Source of the DNA: a virus
Length of the DNA: 35,079 bases
Virus record (IMG/VR): IMGVR_UViG_3300009151_000204
Span: 1-35,079 of that record
Strand: one strand, 5' to 3'
Position 1 is the stretch's first letter, and each line of letters opens with the position of its first letter. Positions 6,540 to 12,234 of this stretch are shown here, piece by piece. The notes beneath the pieces are model-generated. The model did no database searches, had not been told where the DNA came from, and was given only the letters and a program-made list of their open reading frames with translations. The position numbers and the translations under genes were made by a program.

Positions 6540-6902
6540 TCAGCGATATTTAAGCCATTCCGCATGGCATGAATCGCACCAATAACTATCTACTCTGTTT
6601 GTGCCAGGTTTCAGTTGGCACTCACAGCAAAGTTCTAGTTTCTTTTTGTTCAGTTCTTTAACTGCTTTGAACTGAGCTTTTGTTTGTAATTCGCTTCTGT
6701 CAAAAAAGCCACTTTGTGGGTAACGTTTTTCTACCTGAATCATGATGGTAGAAGACGCAAAGAAAGCCAAAAAAAATAAAGCTGTTGTTCCAGGCATGTA
6801 CCAATCGCTTGGTGTTGACCAAACTATGGCAGCAGCTAGCGCAAGTGCAGTCGCGTGTCCAATAATGCGACCACTTTTTGTTAGAACAGTTATTGCGTTC
6901 AT
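6540..6902 (-). CDS. Two-helix membrane protein with zinc ribbon, 120 aa
   Basis: Starts MNAITVLTKSG after AAGGAGCAAAT; the longer frame from 7013 runs through a terminator and promoter and is rejected. Two hydrophobic segments (about residues 14-28 and 36-53) suggest a membrane hairpin, followed by a basic helical linker. The C-terminus has CCEC and CDSC about 20 residues apart, a likely cytosolic zinc ribbon. Function unknown. Confidence 0.7.
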   Translation of the reverse strand: MNAITVLTKSGRIIGHATALALAAAIVWSTPSDWYMPGTTALFFLAFFASSTIMIQVEKRYPQSGFFDRSELQTKAQFKAVKELNKKKLELCCECQLKPGTNRVDSYWCDSCHAEWLKYR

Positions 6903-6925
6903 ATTTGCTCCTTGTCTAGAAACGC

Positions 6926-6955
6926 AAAAACCCCACAAACAATGTGTCTGCGGGG
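6926..6955 (-). terminator. Intrinsic terminator in the 6902 leader
   Basis: On the minus strand a 10-bp stem (6946-6955 with 6931-6940, two G-U pairs, 5-base loop) is followed by five T residues. It lies between the promoter at 6998-7026 and the gene it would serve, so it could act as an attenuator. Confidence 0.8.
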
Positions 6956-6994
6956 GTATTTCGGGCAGCCATACGGGTACGACTGTTCGATGGC

Positions 6995-7177
6995 TTAAGT
7001 ATGACATAACCAACTGGTTTTGTCAACTACCGCCTTAATGTCTTCAAACTTGCGCTCAATAAGCCTATTCGCATCAGGTTTTGTCATTCCATAGATGCCT
7101 ATGGAGTATGTCATAACCGTCTGTAATTGGCATATTGCGCAAGTTTTCGTGTGCTCTACGACAGCCTCACTCTTCAT
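6995..7177 (-). CDS. Hypothetical protein, 60 aa
   Basis: Contains one CxxC (CAICQL, about residues 13-18), a hydrophobic middle (VMTYSIGIYGM) and a basic helical C-terminus. It overlaps the end of the upstream gene (7167-7397) by 11 bases. The ribosome-binding site is weak, so translation may depend on coupling. Promoter B lies within its last 30 bases. No family recognised. Confidence 0.55.
   Translation of the reverse strand: MKSEAVVEHTKTCAICQLQTVMTYSIGIYGMTKPDANRLIERKFEDIKAVVDKTSWLCHT
6998..7026 (-). promoter_or_regulatory. Sigma70-like promoter, copy B
   Basis: TTGACA (7021-7026) and CATACT (6998-7003) are separated by exactly 17 bases on the minus strand. The 15 bases TATGTCATACTTAAG around the -10 are identical to those in the promoter at 7570-7598. 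A palindrome TATGACATA (7000-7008) overlaps the -10. The promoter lies in the 3' end of the gene at 6995-7177. Confidence 0.75.
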
Positions 7178-7397
7178 TTTGAATGAGTCCAGCTCTTAGA
7201 TCCTCTGCGTGTAGAAGTCGTTCTCTCCAGAGTTTGATGTCTTCTAACAGTTCTGAAAAATCAGGTGCGTTATGTTCTAGGTTCGCCTGTCTTACGGCTT
7301 TTAGGATGTCAAGTGTGTCGTGTGCAACGGCTACTAACATGTCCAAAGACGCTTCTAATTCTTTGTCCAACCTAACGGATTGTGCTTCTTCAGCCAT
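7167..7397 (-). CDS. Helical hypothetical protein, 76 aa
   Basis: Starts MAEEAQSVRLDKELEASLD after AGGAGCAAAA; an ATG at 7418 lies upstream of the ribosome-binding site, next to the terminator, and is rejected. The protein is acidic, lacks cysteine and is predicted to be almost all helix, probably a helical hairpin. Function unknown. It follows the promoter, hairpin and terminator cluster at 7420-7598. Confidence 0.65.
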   Translation of the reverse strand: MAEEAQSVRLDKELEASLDMLVAVAHDTLDILKAVRQANLEHNAPDFSELLEDIKLWRERLLHAEDLRAGLIQNEE

Positions 7398-7419
7398 TTT
7401 TGCTCCTATTTTCGGCATG

Positions 7420-7450
7420 AAAAAATCCGACCAGATGAATTCTGACCGGA
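7420..7450 (-). terminator. Intrinsic terminator in the 7397 leader
   Basis: On the minus strand a 10-bp stem (7441-7450 with 7426-7435, one G-U pair, 5-base loop) is followed by six T residues (7420-7425). It lies downstream of promoter A and upstream of the gene, so it should attenuate that transcript unless bypassed. Confidence 0.8.
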
Positions 7451-7514
7451 TATCTATTGGCTTGTCTCTAAGTGTTTCTCACCGTGTGAGCCTTCTGAAA
7501 GAGATTTTTATAGC

Positions 7515-7564
7515 CATTGAGCTACTCGTACACGTGCGTAAGTACATGCACGAGTGGCTCAATG
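7515..7564 (-). other. Long hairpin at the predicted transcript start
   Basis: A 15-bp inverted repeat (7550-7564 with 7515-7529, one G-U pair) with a 20-base loop. It begins within a base or two of the start site expected from promoter A, so it would form the capped 5' end of that RNA. No T-run follows. The span 7451-7625 holds no gene, only this hairpin, the promoter and operator-like palindromes. Confidence 0.7.
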
Positions 7565-7569
7565 ACTTA

Positions 7570-7598
7570 AGTATGACATATGTACTACGTGTTGTCAA
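7570..7598 (-). promoter_or_regulatory. Sigma70-like promoter, copy A
   Basis: TTGACA (7593-7598) and CATACT (7570-7575) are separated by 17 bases on the minus strand. TATGACATA (7572-7580) overlaps the -10, and a second site of the same palindrome (AATATGTCATATT, core 7605-7613) lies just upstream of the -35. It drives the gene at 7167-7397. Confidence 0.75.
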
Positions 7599-7625
7599 GT
7601 CCAATATGTCATATTTTGATACTTT

Positions 7626-8066
7626 TTAGTACCAGTGATGTTCTTGCCAAAAAGCCCAAGCTTTGCAGGGTGTTCCGTATCTCTCCGAAATGTACTGGAG
7701 TCCACGGTCAATCTGTTGTTGCGTAGTAAGTTTTTTTGACAGGTGTAACATCTGGGGAATTCCATAGGCGCTGGAGTTTGGATTATCCGCTTTGTGACGC
7801 CAATTCGATTCCCGAGTCCATATCTTATTGAGGCAATTAAATTGACCCTTTAGCATAAGTGTGGATGCGTATGAACGTGCGCGAGAGGGTGACATAATTC
7901 TAGGCATTTTAGATCTAACATGAATAGCCTTTTCTTTGACTATTACAGTCGGAATTTTCTTAGATACGTAAGTATTAGACCGGGTAGCCGTAATACTTGC
8001 AATCGTCATCGTGGCTATCAAAGTGACTACAACCACAGCCAAAAATCTTTTCGCGTTCTTCATCAT
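7626..8066 (-). CDS. Secreted lytic-transglycosylase-like protein, 146 aa
   Basis: The N-terminus is a signal peptide or signal anchor (MMKNAKRF, then a hydrophobic core of about 18 residues). After a basic linker, the last 80 residues match the short SLT/Rpf-like fold of secreted actinobacterial proteins: FNCLNKIWTRESNW with a glutamate in the catalytic position, ADNPNSSAYGIPQM, and a YISERYGTPCKAWAFW end with a conserved cysteine pair. Such enzymes cleave peptidoglycan glycan strands. It is expressed from the leftward arm, away from the M23 peptidase, so a wall-remodelling or exclusion role is as likely as lysis. The start at 8066 has only a weak AAGAAAG upstream. Confidence 0.8.
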   Translation of the reverse strand: MMKNAKRFLAVVVVTLIATMTIASITATRSNTYVSKKIPTVIVKEKAIHVRSKMPRIMSPSRARSYASTLMLKGQFNCLNKIWTRESNWRHKADNPNSSAYGIPQMLHLSKKLTTQQQIDRGLQYISERYGTPCKAWAFWQEHHWY

Positions 8067-8190
8067 AACTAACTTCTTTCTTGGGCATTTGGGTATTCAA
8101 TTTCTGAATACGTTTATAACCAAAGATTTCTTTGATTAATGCAAATAGCTTTTTAATTGATTAGCTTCCTTTCTTTGTACTAAAAGAAAA

Positions 8191-8229
8191 TCCCCTTATT
8201 TGATGTGTTTTTAGGTACACCAAAGGGGA
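8191..8229 (-). terminator. Leader hairpin / terminator-like element
   Basis: The arms AAGGGGA and TCCCCTT (8223-8229, 8191-8197) close a stem with further partial pairing inside. On the minus strand it is followed by TTTTCTTTTAG. It begins about 7 bases after the predicted start of the transcript from 8243-8271. Confidence 0.6.
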
Positions 8230-8242
8230 CTTTCTAGGATTA

Positions 8243-8271
8243 AGTATACCATACATATTCTTGGTTTTCAA
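8243..8271 (-). promoter_or_regulatory. Sigma70-like promoter for the leftward arm
   Basis: TTGAAA (8266-8271) and TATACT (8243-8248) are separated by 17 bases on the minus strand, close to consensus. The transcript would start near 8236 and carry the hairpin at 8191-8229 before the gene ending at 7626. It lies beside the divergence point of the two arms. Confidence 0.75.
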
Positions 8272-8300
8272 TAAAAACAAAGGTTTTTCACACATTATTA

Positions 8301-8385
8301 TTACTAGTTACTAGTAAGAGTAACTAACTTGTAAGTATTAATTTCTATAAATATTTAATACTTTTTTAGTATTTTTCTATAGAAA
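8301..8385. promoter_or_regulatory. AT-rich palindrome cluster in the divergent region
   Basis: Four inverted repeats lie within 85 bases: TTACTAG-TTA-CTAGTAA (8301-8317), AGTATTAA/TTAATACT (8334-8362), AATACT-TTTTT-AGTATT (8357-8373) and the perfect palindrome TTTCTATAGAAA (8374-8385). They lie between the leftward promoter and the replication genes. This suits a replication origin or a shared operator region. No coding frame is supported here. Confidence 0.5.
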
Positions 8386-8498
8386 TAGATACATTTATTA
8401 AGTTTTAGGTAATACTCGCCCTATACCCAATTTTCATCGGGGTTTCCATAATCACCTTGGTAATTACTTCCACGGGGGCAACAATTGACGAACTTAAG

Positions 8499-8678
8499 TT
8501 ATGTTCGCTGTTTGGGTACAAATCCAAACAAGAGCGGGCAGATACTGAATCCCTTGGTATTATTCGTACCGGCTCTCCGTTTAGCACGAAAAGATTCAGC
8601 TCGCGGATTAAAGTGGCGCTGCACTTGCAGAAACTGTATCACACCGATTATGGTGCCGCCAGTGGCTGCGAATCCCAC
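8499..8678 (-). CDS. Possible small membrane protein, 59 aa (doubtful)
   Basis: A GTG-started frame preceded by AGGGG. It opens with a hydrophobic segment (MGFAATGGTIIGVIQFL) and continues with a basic region, as in small phage membrane proteins. Other frames in 8405-8711 are also open on both strands, and one on the minus strand (8405-8587) overlaps this one in the +1 frame. I cannot decide which is real, or whether a frameshift joins them. The remainder of 8386-8791 shows no better supported gene. Confidence 0.35.
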   Translation of the reverse strand: MGFAATGGTIIGVIQFLQVQRHFNPRAESFRAKRRAGTNNTKGFSICPLLFGFVPKQRT

Positions 8679-8791
8679 TATACCACCCCTGGTCCACGAG
8701 TCAGCGCTTAAGGATCAGGGGTGTGTCTTTCGAGAATATCGCGACACGCCGATACTTGACACTAATTAGAAAACTATGTAAAGGTACGCAC

Positions 8792-10027
8792 ATGATTCGC
8801 CCAACTGCAGAGACCCTGCTCATATCAGCAATAATCAACACCGGTGATGTATCTACCGTGTCGTTGTACAACGTAACCCCAGAGATGTTTATTGGATTTC
8901 CAAATGAATATCGCTGGGTTTTGTCATATCCAAAGGCATATGGCAGTTCTCCAACTAAGGAGACATTCCTAACTAAATTTCCAACGTTCCCTTTTGCCGA
9001 TACCTGTGACGTAGCTTTTGCTGCAGATGAGGTCAAATACGCATACACCAAGAGAGGGCTTGTAAGGGCCATTCAGGACTCCACAAGAGCCTTGACAGAA
9101 GGAGACCTAGAAGAAGCCATTATGGCCGTCTCCGGCTTTGCTATGCCGTCCTCAGTGGTTCCTTTAAAGAACACCCTAGATGATGTTTCATTTTTGGATA
9201 CTTACGAACTAGCAGAGGATATTTTAAGAATTGGATGGCCTACCCTTTTGAAATCAACAGCTGGGATTAGGCCTGGAGACTTGTGGTATTTGGCCGCCAG
9301 ACTAGGCCAGGGAAAGTCTTGGTTGCTTGGATCGCTTGCAGCAGATGCCCTTATTGCTGGAAAAAGAGTTATTTTTTATTCACTGGAGATGAGTCAACGA
9401 CAAGTCCAAACCAGAATGCACACCATTTTGGCAAAAAGACTTGGGATTAATATTCAACATTCACAACTTCACGGAAGAACGTATGACGCGCTTGCTTATC
9501 GAAGACTTGTAGGAAGAATCTCTGATGAAATCAGAGGAGAATTATTTGTAGTCGATACCTCCCTCGGTCGAGTATCTCCAGCCACAATCCAAGCCCAGTC
9601 GAACCAAGCAGATCTTGTTGTGGTTGATTATGCGGGACTACTTTCAACGCCAATGGGAAACAGAGCCATTGATGATTGGCGCTCCATGGCTTCAATTTCA
9701 AACCAACTTAAAGAAGTTTCAGTGGCGACTGGAGTGCCAATTATCTCGGCAGCTCAAATTAATCGCGATGGAGATGGAGCTGGCTGGAAGCCGCCGAAGG
9801 TAAAAAACTTAGCTCAATCAGACGCTCTGGGACAAGACGCAGACGTGGTAATCACACACAAGCGATATAGCAAATCTTCTATGGTCGCATCCATTGAAAA
9901 AAACAGACACGGAACGTCTGGAGATTATTTTTGGACTAATTTTTCTCCCGAAGAAGGAAAGTTTGATGAAATAACCAGAGATCAAGCAGATACTATTAAA
10001 GACAATGAAAGCGACGGAGACGACTAA
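8792..10027 (+). CDS. DnaB-like replicative helicase, 411 aa
   Basis: A RecA-fold hexameric helicase that unwinds the phage replication fork. The P-loop ARLGQGKSW is near residue 172, the catalytic glutamate lies in SLEMS near 198, Walker B is LVVVDYAGLL near 276-285, the DnaB-type glutamine motif is SAAQINRDG near 320, and the arginine-finger KNRHGTSG is near 370. About 150 N-terminal residues are divergent and may correspond to the DnaB N-terminal domain. I chose the ATG at 8792 because AAAGG lies 7 bases upstream; the longer frame from 8723 lacks a ribosome-binding site. The stop overlaps the next ATG (TAATG). It is the first gene of the replication module. Confidence 0.9.
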   Translation: MIRPTAETLLISAIINTGDVSTVSLYNVTPEMFIGFPNEYRWVLSYPKAYGSSPTKETFLTKFPTFPFADTCDVAFAADEVKYAYTKRGLVRAIQDSTRALTEGDLEEAIMAVSGFAMPSSVVPLKNTLDDVSFLDTYELAEDILRIGWPTLLKSTAGIRPGDLWYLAARLGQGKSWLLGSLAADALIAGKRVIFYSLEMSQRQVQTRMHTILAKRLGINIQHSQLHGRTYDALAYRRLVGRISDEIRGELFVVDTSLGRVSPATIQAQSNQADLVVVDYAGLLSTPMGNRAIDDWRSMASISNQLKEVSVATGVPIISAAQINRDGDGAGWKPPKVKNLAQSDALGQDADVVITHKRYSKSSMVASIEKNRHGTSGDYFWTNFSPEEGKFDEITRDQADTIKDNESDGDD

Positions 10028-10215
10028 TGCCAGTTTATGAATTTGAATGCGAAAAGCTCCACAAGTGGCAAGCTGGGTTAAAAATAGACGAAAGAGACAC
10101 GGAGCAAACCTGTGTTGCTTGTGGCGCAACGGGAAAGAGAATATTTTCTCCACCGGGAATCGAATTTAAATCAAAAGGATTTTATACAACCGACAACAGA
10201 AAGATAGGAAAGTGA
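10027..10215 (+). CDS. FmdB-like zinc-ribbon protein, 62 aa
   Basis: Matches the FmdB-type small zinc-ribbon family: MPVYEFEC at the start, a CVACG knuckle near residue 33, and an ending FSPPGIEFKSKGFYTTDN close to the family's GFYxTD signature. The first knuckle is degenerate: the usual CxxC reads CEKLH, so leucine replaces the second cysteine and the histidine may substitute. Such proteins are common next to phage replication genes. Their role is unclear. The start overlaps the helicase stop by one base and the stop overlaps the following GTG. Confidence 0.85.
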   Translation: MPVYEFECEKLHKWQAGLKIDERDTEQTCVACGATGKRIFSPPGIEFKSKGFYTTDNRKIGK

Positions 10216-10271
10216 CATATTTAATGTTATTTTATCTTGCAATGATTATGCTTTTAAGTCTTTCGCGATGA
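10212..10271 (+). CDS. Hydrophobic micropeptide linking two replication genes, 19 aa
   Basis: A 20-codon frame starting at GTG 10212, whose GTGA overlaps the FmdB-like stop, and ending in TGA inside the ATGA that starts the primase. The peptide reads MTYLMLFYLAMIMLLSLSR, nearly all hydrophobic and long enough for one membrane helix. AGGAAA precedes the GTG, and a second in-frame ATG lies at 10224. The primase start has no ribosome-binding site of its own, so this frame probably carries ribosomes to it. Whether the peptide itself has a function is unknown. Confidence 0.5.
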   Translation: MTYLMLFYLAMIMLLSLSR

Positions 10272-11074
10272 GTTACAAAACTTTGGCTGATGCCATGTCA
10301 AGGGGAAAAGGAAACGAAAGAAGCTTTTGCTGTCCAGTACACGGAGACAACACTGCGTCAGCAAGCGTAAACGTAGCTAAAGCGGTTTGGTATTGCTATG
10401 CGTGCGGGGCAAAGGGAAAACTAGATGGGACATATGAGATAGATCCGTTTAATCTATTAGAAGAAATTAACGAAATATCGAAGGAGCAAAAGCTATATCC
10501 AGAGGGATGGCTTGATGTGTATGACGAACCAAATGATAAATATTGGAACGAAAGATTTACAAAAGAAGCGATTGTGCAATTTCGACTCGGTCGTGACAGG
10601 TCAAAGGACGTGCCCACCTATCCCTTGCGGGACCCCTTTGGGCGCGTGCTGGGCGTGGTCGCAAGAAACATTGAAGGACCAAAATACAAATATCCGCGAG
10701 GGGTAAAAACTTCGAATCTTTTGTTTAACTACGAAATGGACAAATATGAGCCTTACCCAATTTTGGTAGAAGGCGCCATGGACGTAGTAGCGGTGTGGGA
10801 GGCTGGGTACACGGCCTACGGATGCTTCTCAGCGGCACTCTACGACGGTCAACTAGACCTCTTGGCAAAGCAGAACCCAGCAATTGTTTTTCTTGCTTAT
10901 GACATGGATAGGGCCGGGAAAGCTGCGCGAATAGAAGCCGCTAGCAAATTAGGAAAAATGGGAATTTTGACTCGTTCAATCGAATGGGATGATACATACA
11001 AAGATTTAGGCGAAATGCCGATAGACTTGCGAAAAGAATTGCTAGCGTCTATGGTACCTTCACTTACTAAATAA
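10268..11074 (+). CDS. DNA primase, CHC2 zinc finger plus TOPRIM, 268 aa
   Basis: Makes RNA primers for the phage fork. The N-terminus has the DnaG-type zinc motif (CCPVHGD at 21-27 with CYAC at 43-46). The TOPRIM domain shows VEGAMD (glutamate near 168) and the DMD triad at about 212-214 in LAYDMDRAG. At 268 residues it is far shorter than bacterial DnaG and lacks a helicase-binding C-terminal domain; the helicase is encoded separately two genes upstream. Its ATG overlaps the micropeptide stop and has no evident ribosome-binding site. Confidence 0.9.
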   Translation: MSYKTLADAMSRGKGNERSFCCPVHGDNTASASVNVAKAVWYCYACGAKGKLDGTYEIDPFNLLEEINEISKEQKLYPEGWLDVYDEPNDKYWNERFTKEAIVQFRLGRDRSKDVPTYPLRDPFGRVLGVVARNIEGPKYKYPRGVKTSNLLFNYEMDKYEPYPILVEGAMDVVAVWEAGYTAYGCFSAALYDGQLDLLAKQNPAIVFLAYDMDRAGKAARIEAASKLGKMGILTRSIEWDDTYKDLGEMPIDLRKELLASMVPSLTK

Positions 11075-11084
11075 GGAGATAAAA

Positions 11085-11576
11085 ATGGCAATGACACACG
11101 AAAACTGGAAAAACCCTTGGGGAGATTCAGAAAATAAAAAAATTAGCAAAAGGAATAACGACTTATCAGATAAAGAAACTCCAGAGGGCATAGCAAAAGA
11201 AATGTCAGAAATAAAAGATAAAATTTCAGAGTTGGAACTTAAATATCAACTTAAAAATAAAGAATTGATTTACGCTACCAAACACGATGAATATAAAGTT
11301 GTTGTATTTTTTAAACACGGAAAGCGCTTTACTGCAAAACTTGTAGAAGGAACTAGAACGGTTGTAAATGAGGACGCACTCAAAAAATTAATTCCAGCAT
11401 CTATTTGGGAAACTGTTTTAGTTAGCAAGGTTGATCAAACTAAGCTAAGTAGAGCAATTACCTCTGGTGAGATTGACGCAGAAATTGTTGCAGAAGCTGT
11501 CGCAGTTGTTCCATCCGCTCCGTATTGGAGATTTACAGACAAGGGCGAGAACGACAATGTTAAACCAATCTCCTAG
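11085..11576 (+). CDS. Hypothetical coiled-coil protein, 163 aa
   Basis: Starts at ATG 11085 after AAGGAG. The first 35 residues are polar and probably disordered. A coiled coil of about 35 residues follows (AKEMSEIKDKISELELKYQLKNKEL), then a small alpha/beta domain ending near PYWRFTDKGEND. No family recognised. Position between primase and a DNA-binding protein suggests an accessory replication role, but the sequence does not show it. Confidence 0.7.
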   Translation: MAMTHENWKNPWGDSENKKISKRNNDLSDKETPEGIAKEMSEIKDKISELELKYQLKNKELIYATKHDEYKVVVFFKHGKRFTAKLVEGTRTVVNEDALKKLIPASIWETVLVSKVDQTKLSRAITSGEIDAEIVAEAVAVVPSAPYWRFTDKGENDNVKPIS

Positions 11577-12018
11577 GGACTCATCTACAAAATTTGTTAG
11601 AAGTCTTCCAGGAAACTATTTGATGCTAAGAGAAGCTGCTGAATCTCTAAACGTTTCGCACGTAACTCTTAGAAAATTTATTAGAGACGACAATGAAAAT
11701 CTCGGTCCAAGCAAATGTGTCTTTTTTGGTAAATCTAAAATTTACTTGTATACATTGGATGACGTAACAAAAATTGCCAAATATCTTGAAGAAAGAAAAA
11801 CCGTCTTAGACAATGACGGAACCCATAAACTCTCCGCAAGGGGACGTCCAGCAATTTGGACAAAAGAAGAAAGAAAAGAACGCCAACGCAAATTTGCGAG
11901 GGCCTCTTACTACAAAAGAAAAGCTCAAAATGCTTTGGCGATTGGAACTACAGAAGAATACCTAGAAGCAACTAAAAAAGCAGAAGAAATTATAAAACAG
12001 TTGAAAGAGGAAAAATGA
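11557..12018 (+). CDS. MerR/excisionase-like DNA-binding protein, 153 aa
   Basis: Contains a winged-helix segment of MerR/excisionase type near residues 20-75: YLMLREAAESLNVSHVTLRKFI is the helix-turn-helix and KSKIYLYTLDDV the wing. A very basic region (WTKEERKERQRKFARASYYKRKAQ) and a helical tail follow. I chose ATG 11557 because the longer frame from 11467 lies inside the previous gene. The start overlaps the upstream gene by 20 bases. It could regulate transcription or assist replication or recombination. Confidence 0.75.
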   Translation: MLNQSPRDSSTKFVRSLPGNYLMLREAAESLNVSHVTLRKFIRDDNENLGPSKCVFFGKSKIYLYTLDDVTKIAKYLEERKTVLDNDGTHKLSARGRPAIWTKEERKERQRKFARASYYKRKAQNALAIGTTEEYLEATKKAEEIIKQLKEEK

Positions 12019-12233
12019 GTTTATCAGCCGGAGATAGAATAGAACTCTCCATTACTCACCAAATTGTGATTAACGGAGATAACTCTTGGGTAAAACTTGG
12101 GGTTGACAGCCAAGTCTTAAAAGACGAGAATAGCGATACCGCAATTGAACGGGTTACAAATCTGGTCAATGAAAAAATTATCAAAATAATTGAAAAAACA
12201 GTCGAAACAGTAAACAGTTATGAGGGAAAATAA
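12015..12233 (+). CDS. Hypothetical protein, 72 aa
   Basis: The ATGA overlap with the upstream stop and GAGG upstream support this start. The N-terminal half is beta-rich (DRIELSITHQIVING, WVKLGVDSQV), the C-terminal half a helix with many lysines and glutamates. Similar small proteins occur next to phage single-stranded-DNA-binding proteins, but I cannot name a family. It ends just before the ssDNA-binding protein gene. Confidence 0.65.
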   Translation: MSLSAGDRIELSITHQIVINGDNSWVKLGVDSQVLKDENSDTAIERVTNLVNEKIIKIIEKTVETVNSYEGK

Positions 12234-12234
12234 A

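Noticed and set aside
7426-7629. Plus-strand gene covering the leader region (frame 7183-7629)
   Set aside because: It is antisense to a gene with a good ribosome-binding site and runs through a terminator, a promoter and a long hairpin.
8457-8769. Plus-strand genes upstream of the helicase
   Set aside because: The frames start with TTG or lack a ribosome-binding site, and their products show no domain. A minus-strand frame is at least as plausible.
8756-8780. Plus-strand promoter from TTGACA before the helicase
   Set aside because: The only TATA-like hexamer (TATGTA) is 13 bases away. At 17 bases the sequence is TAAAGG and overlaps the ribosome-binding site.
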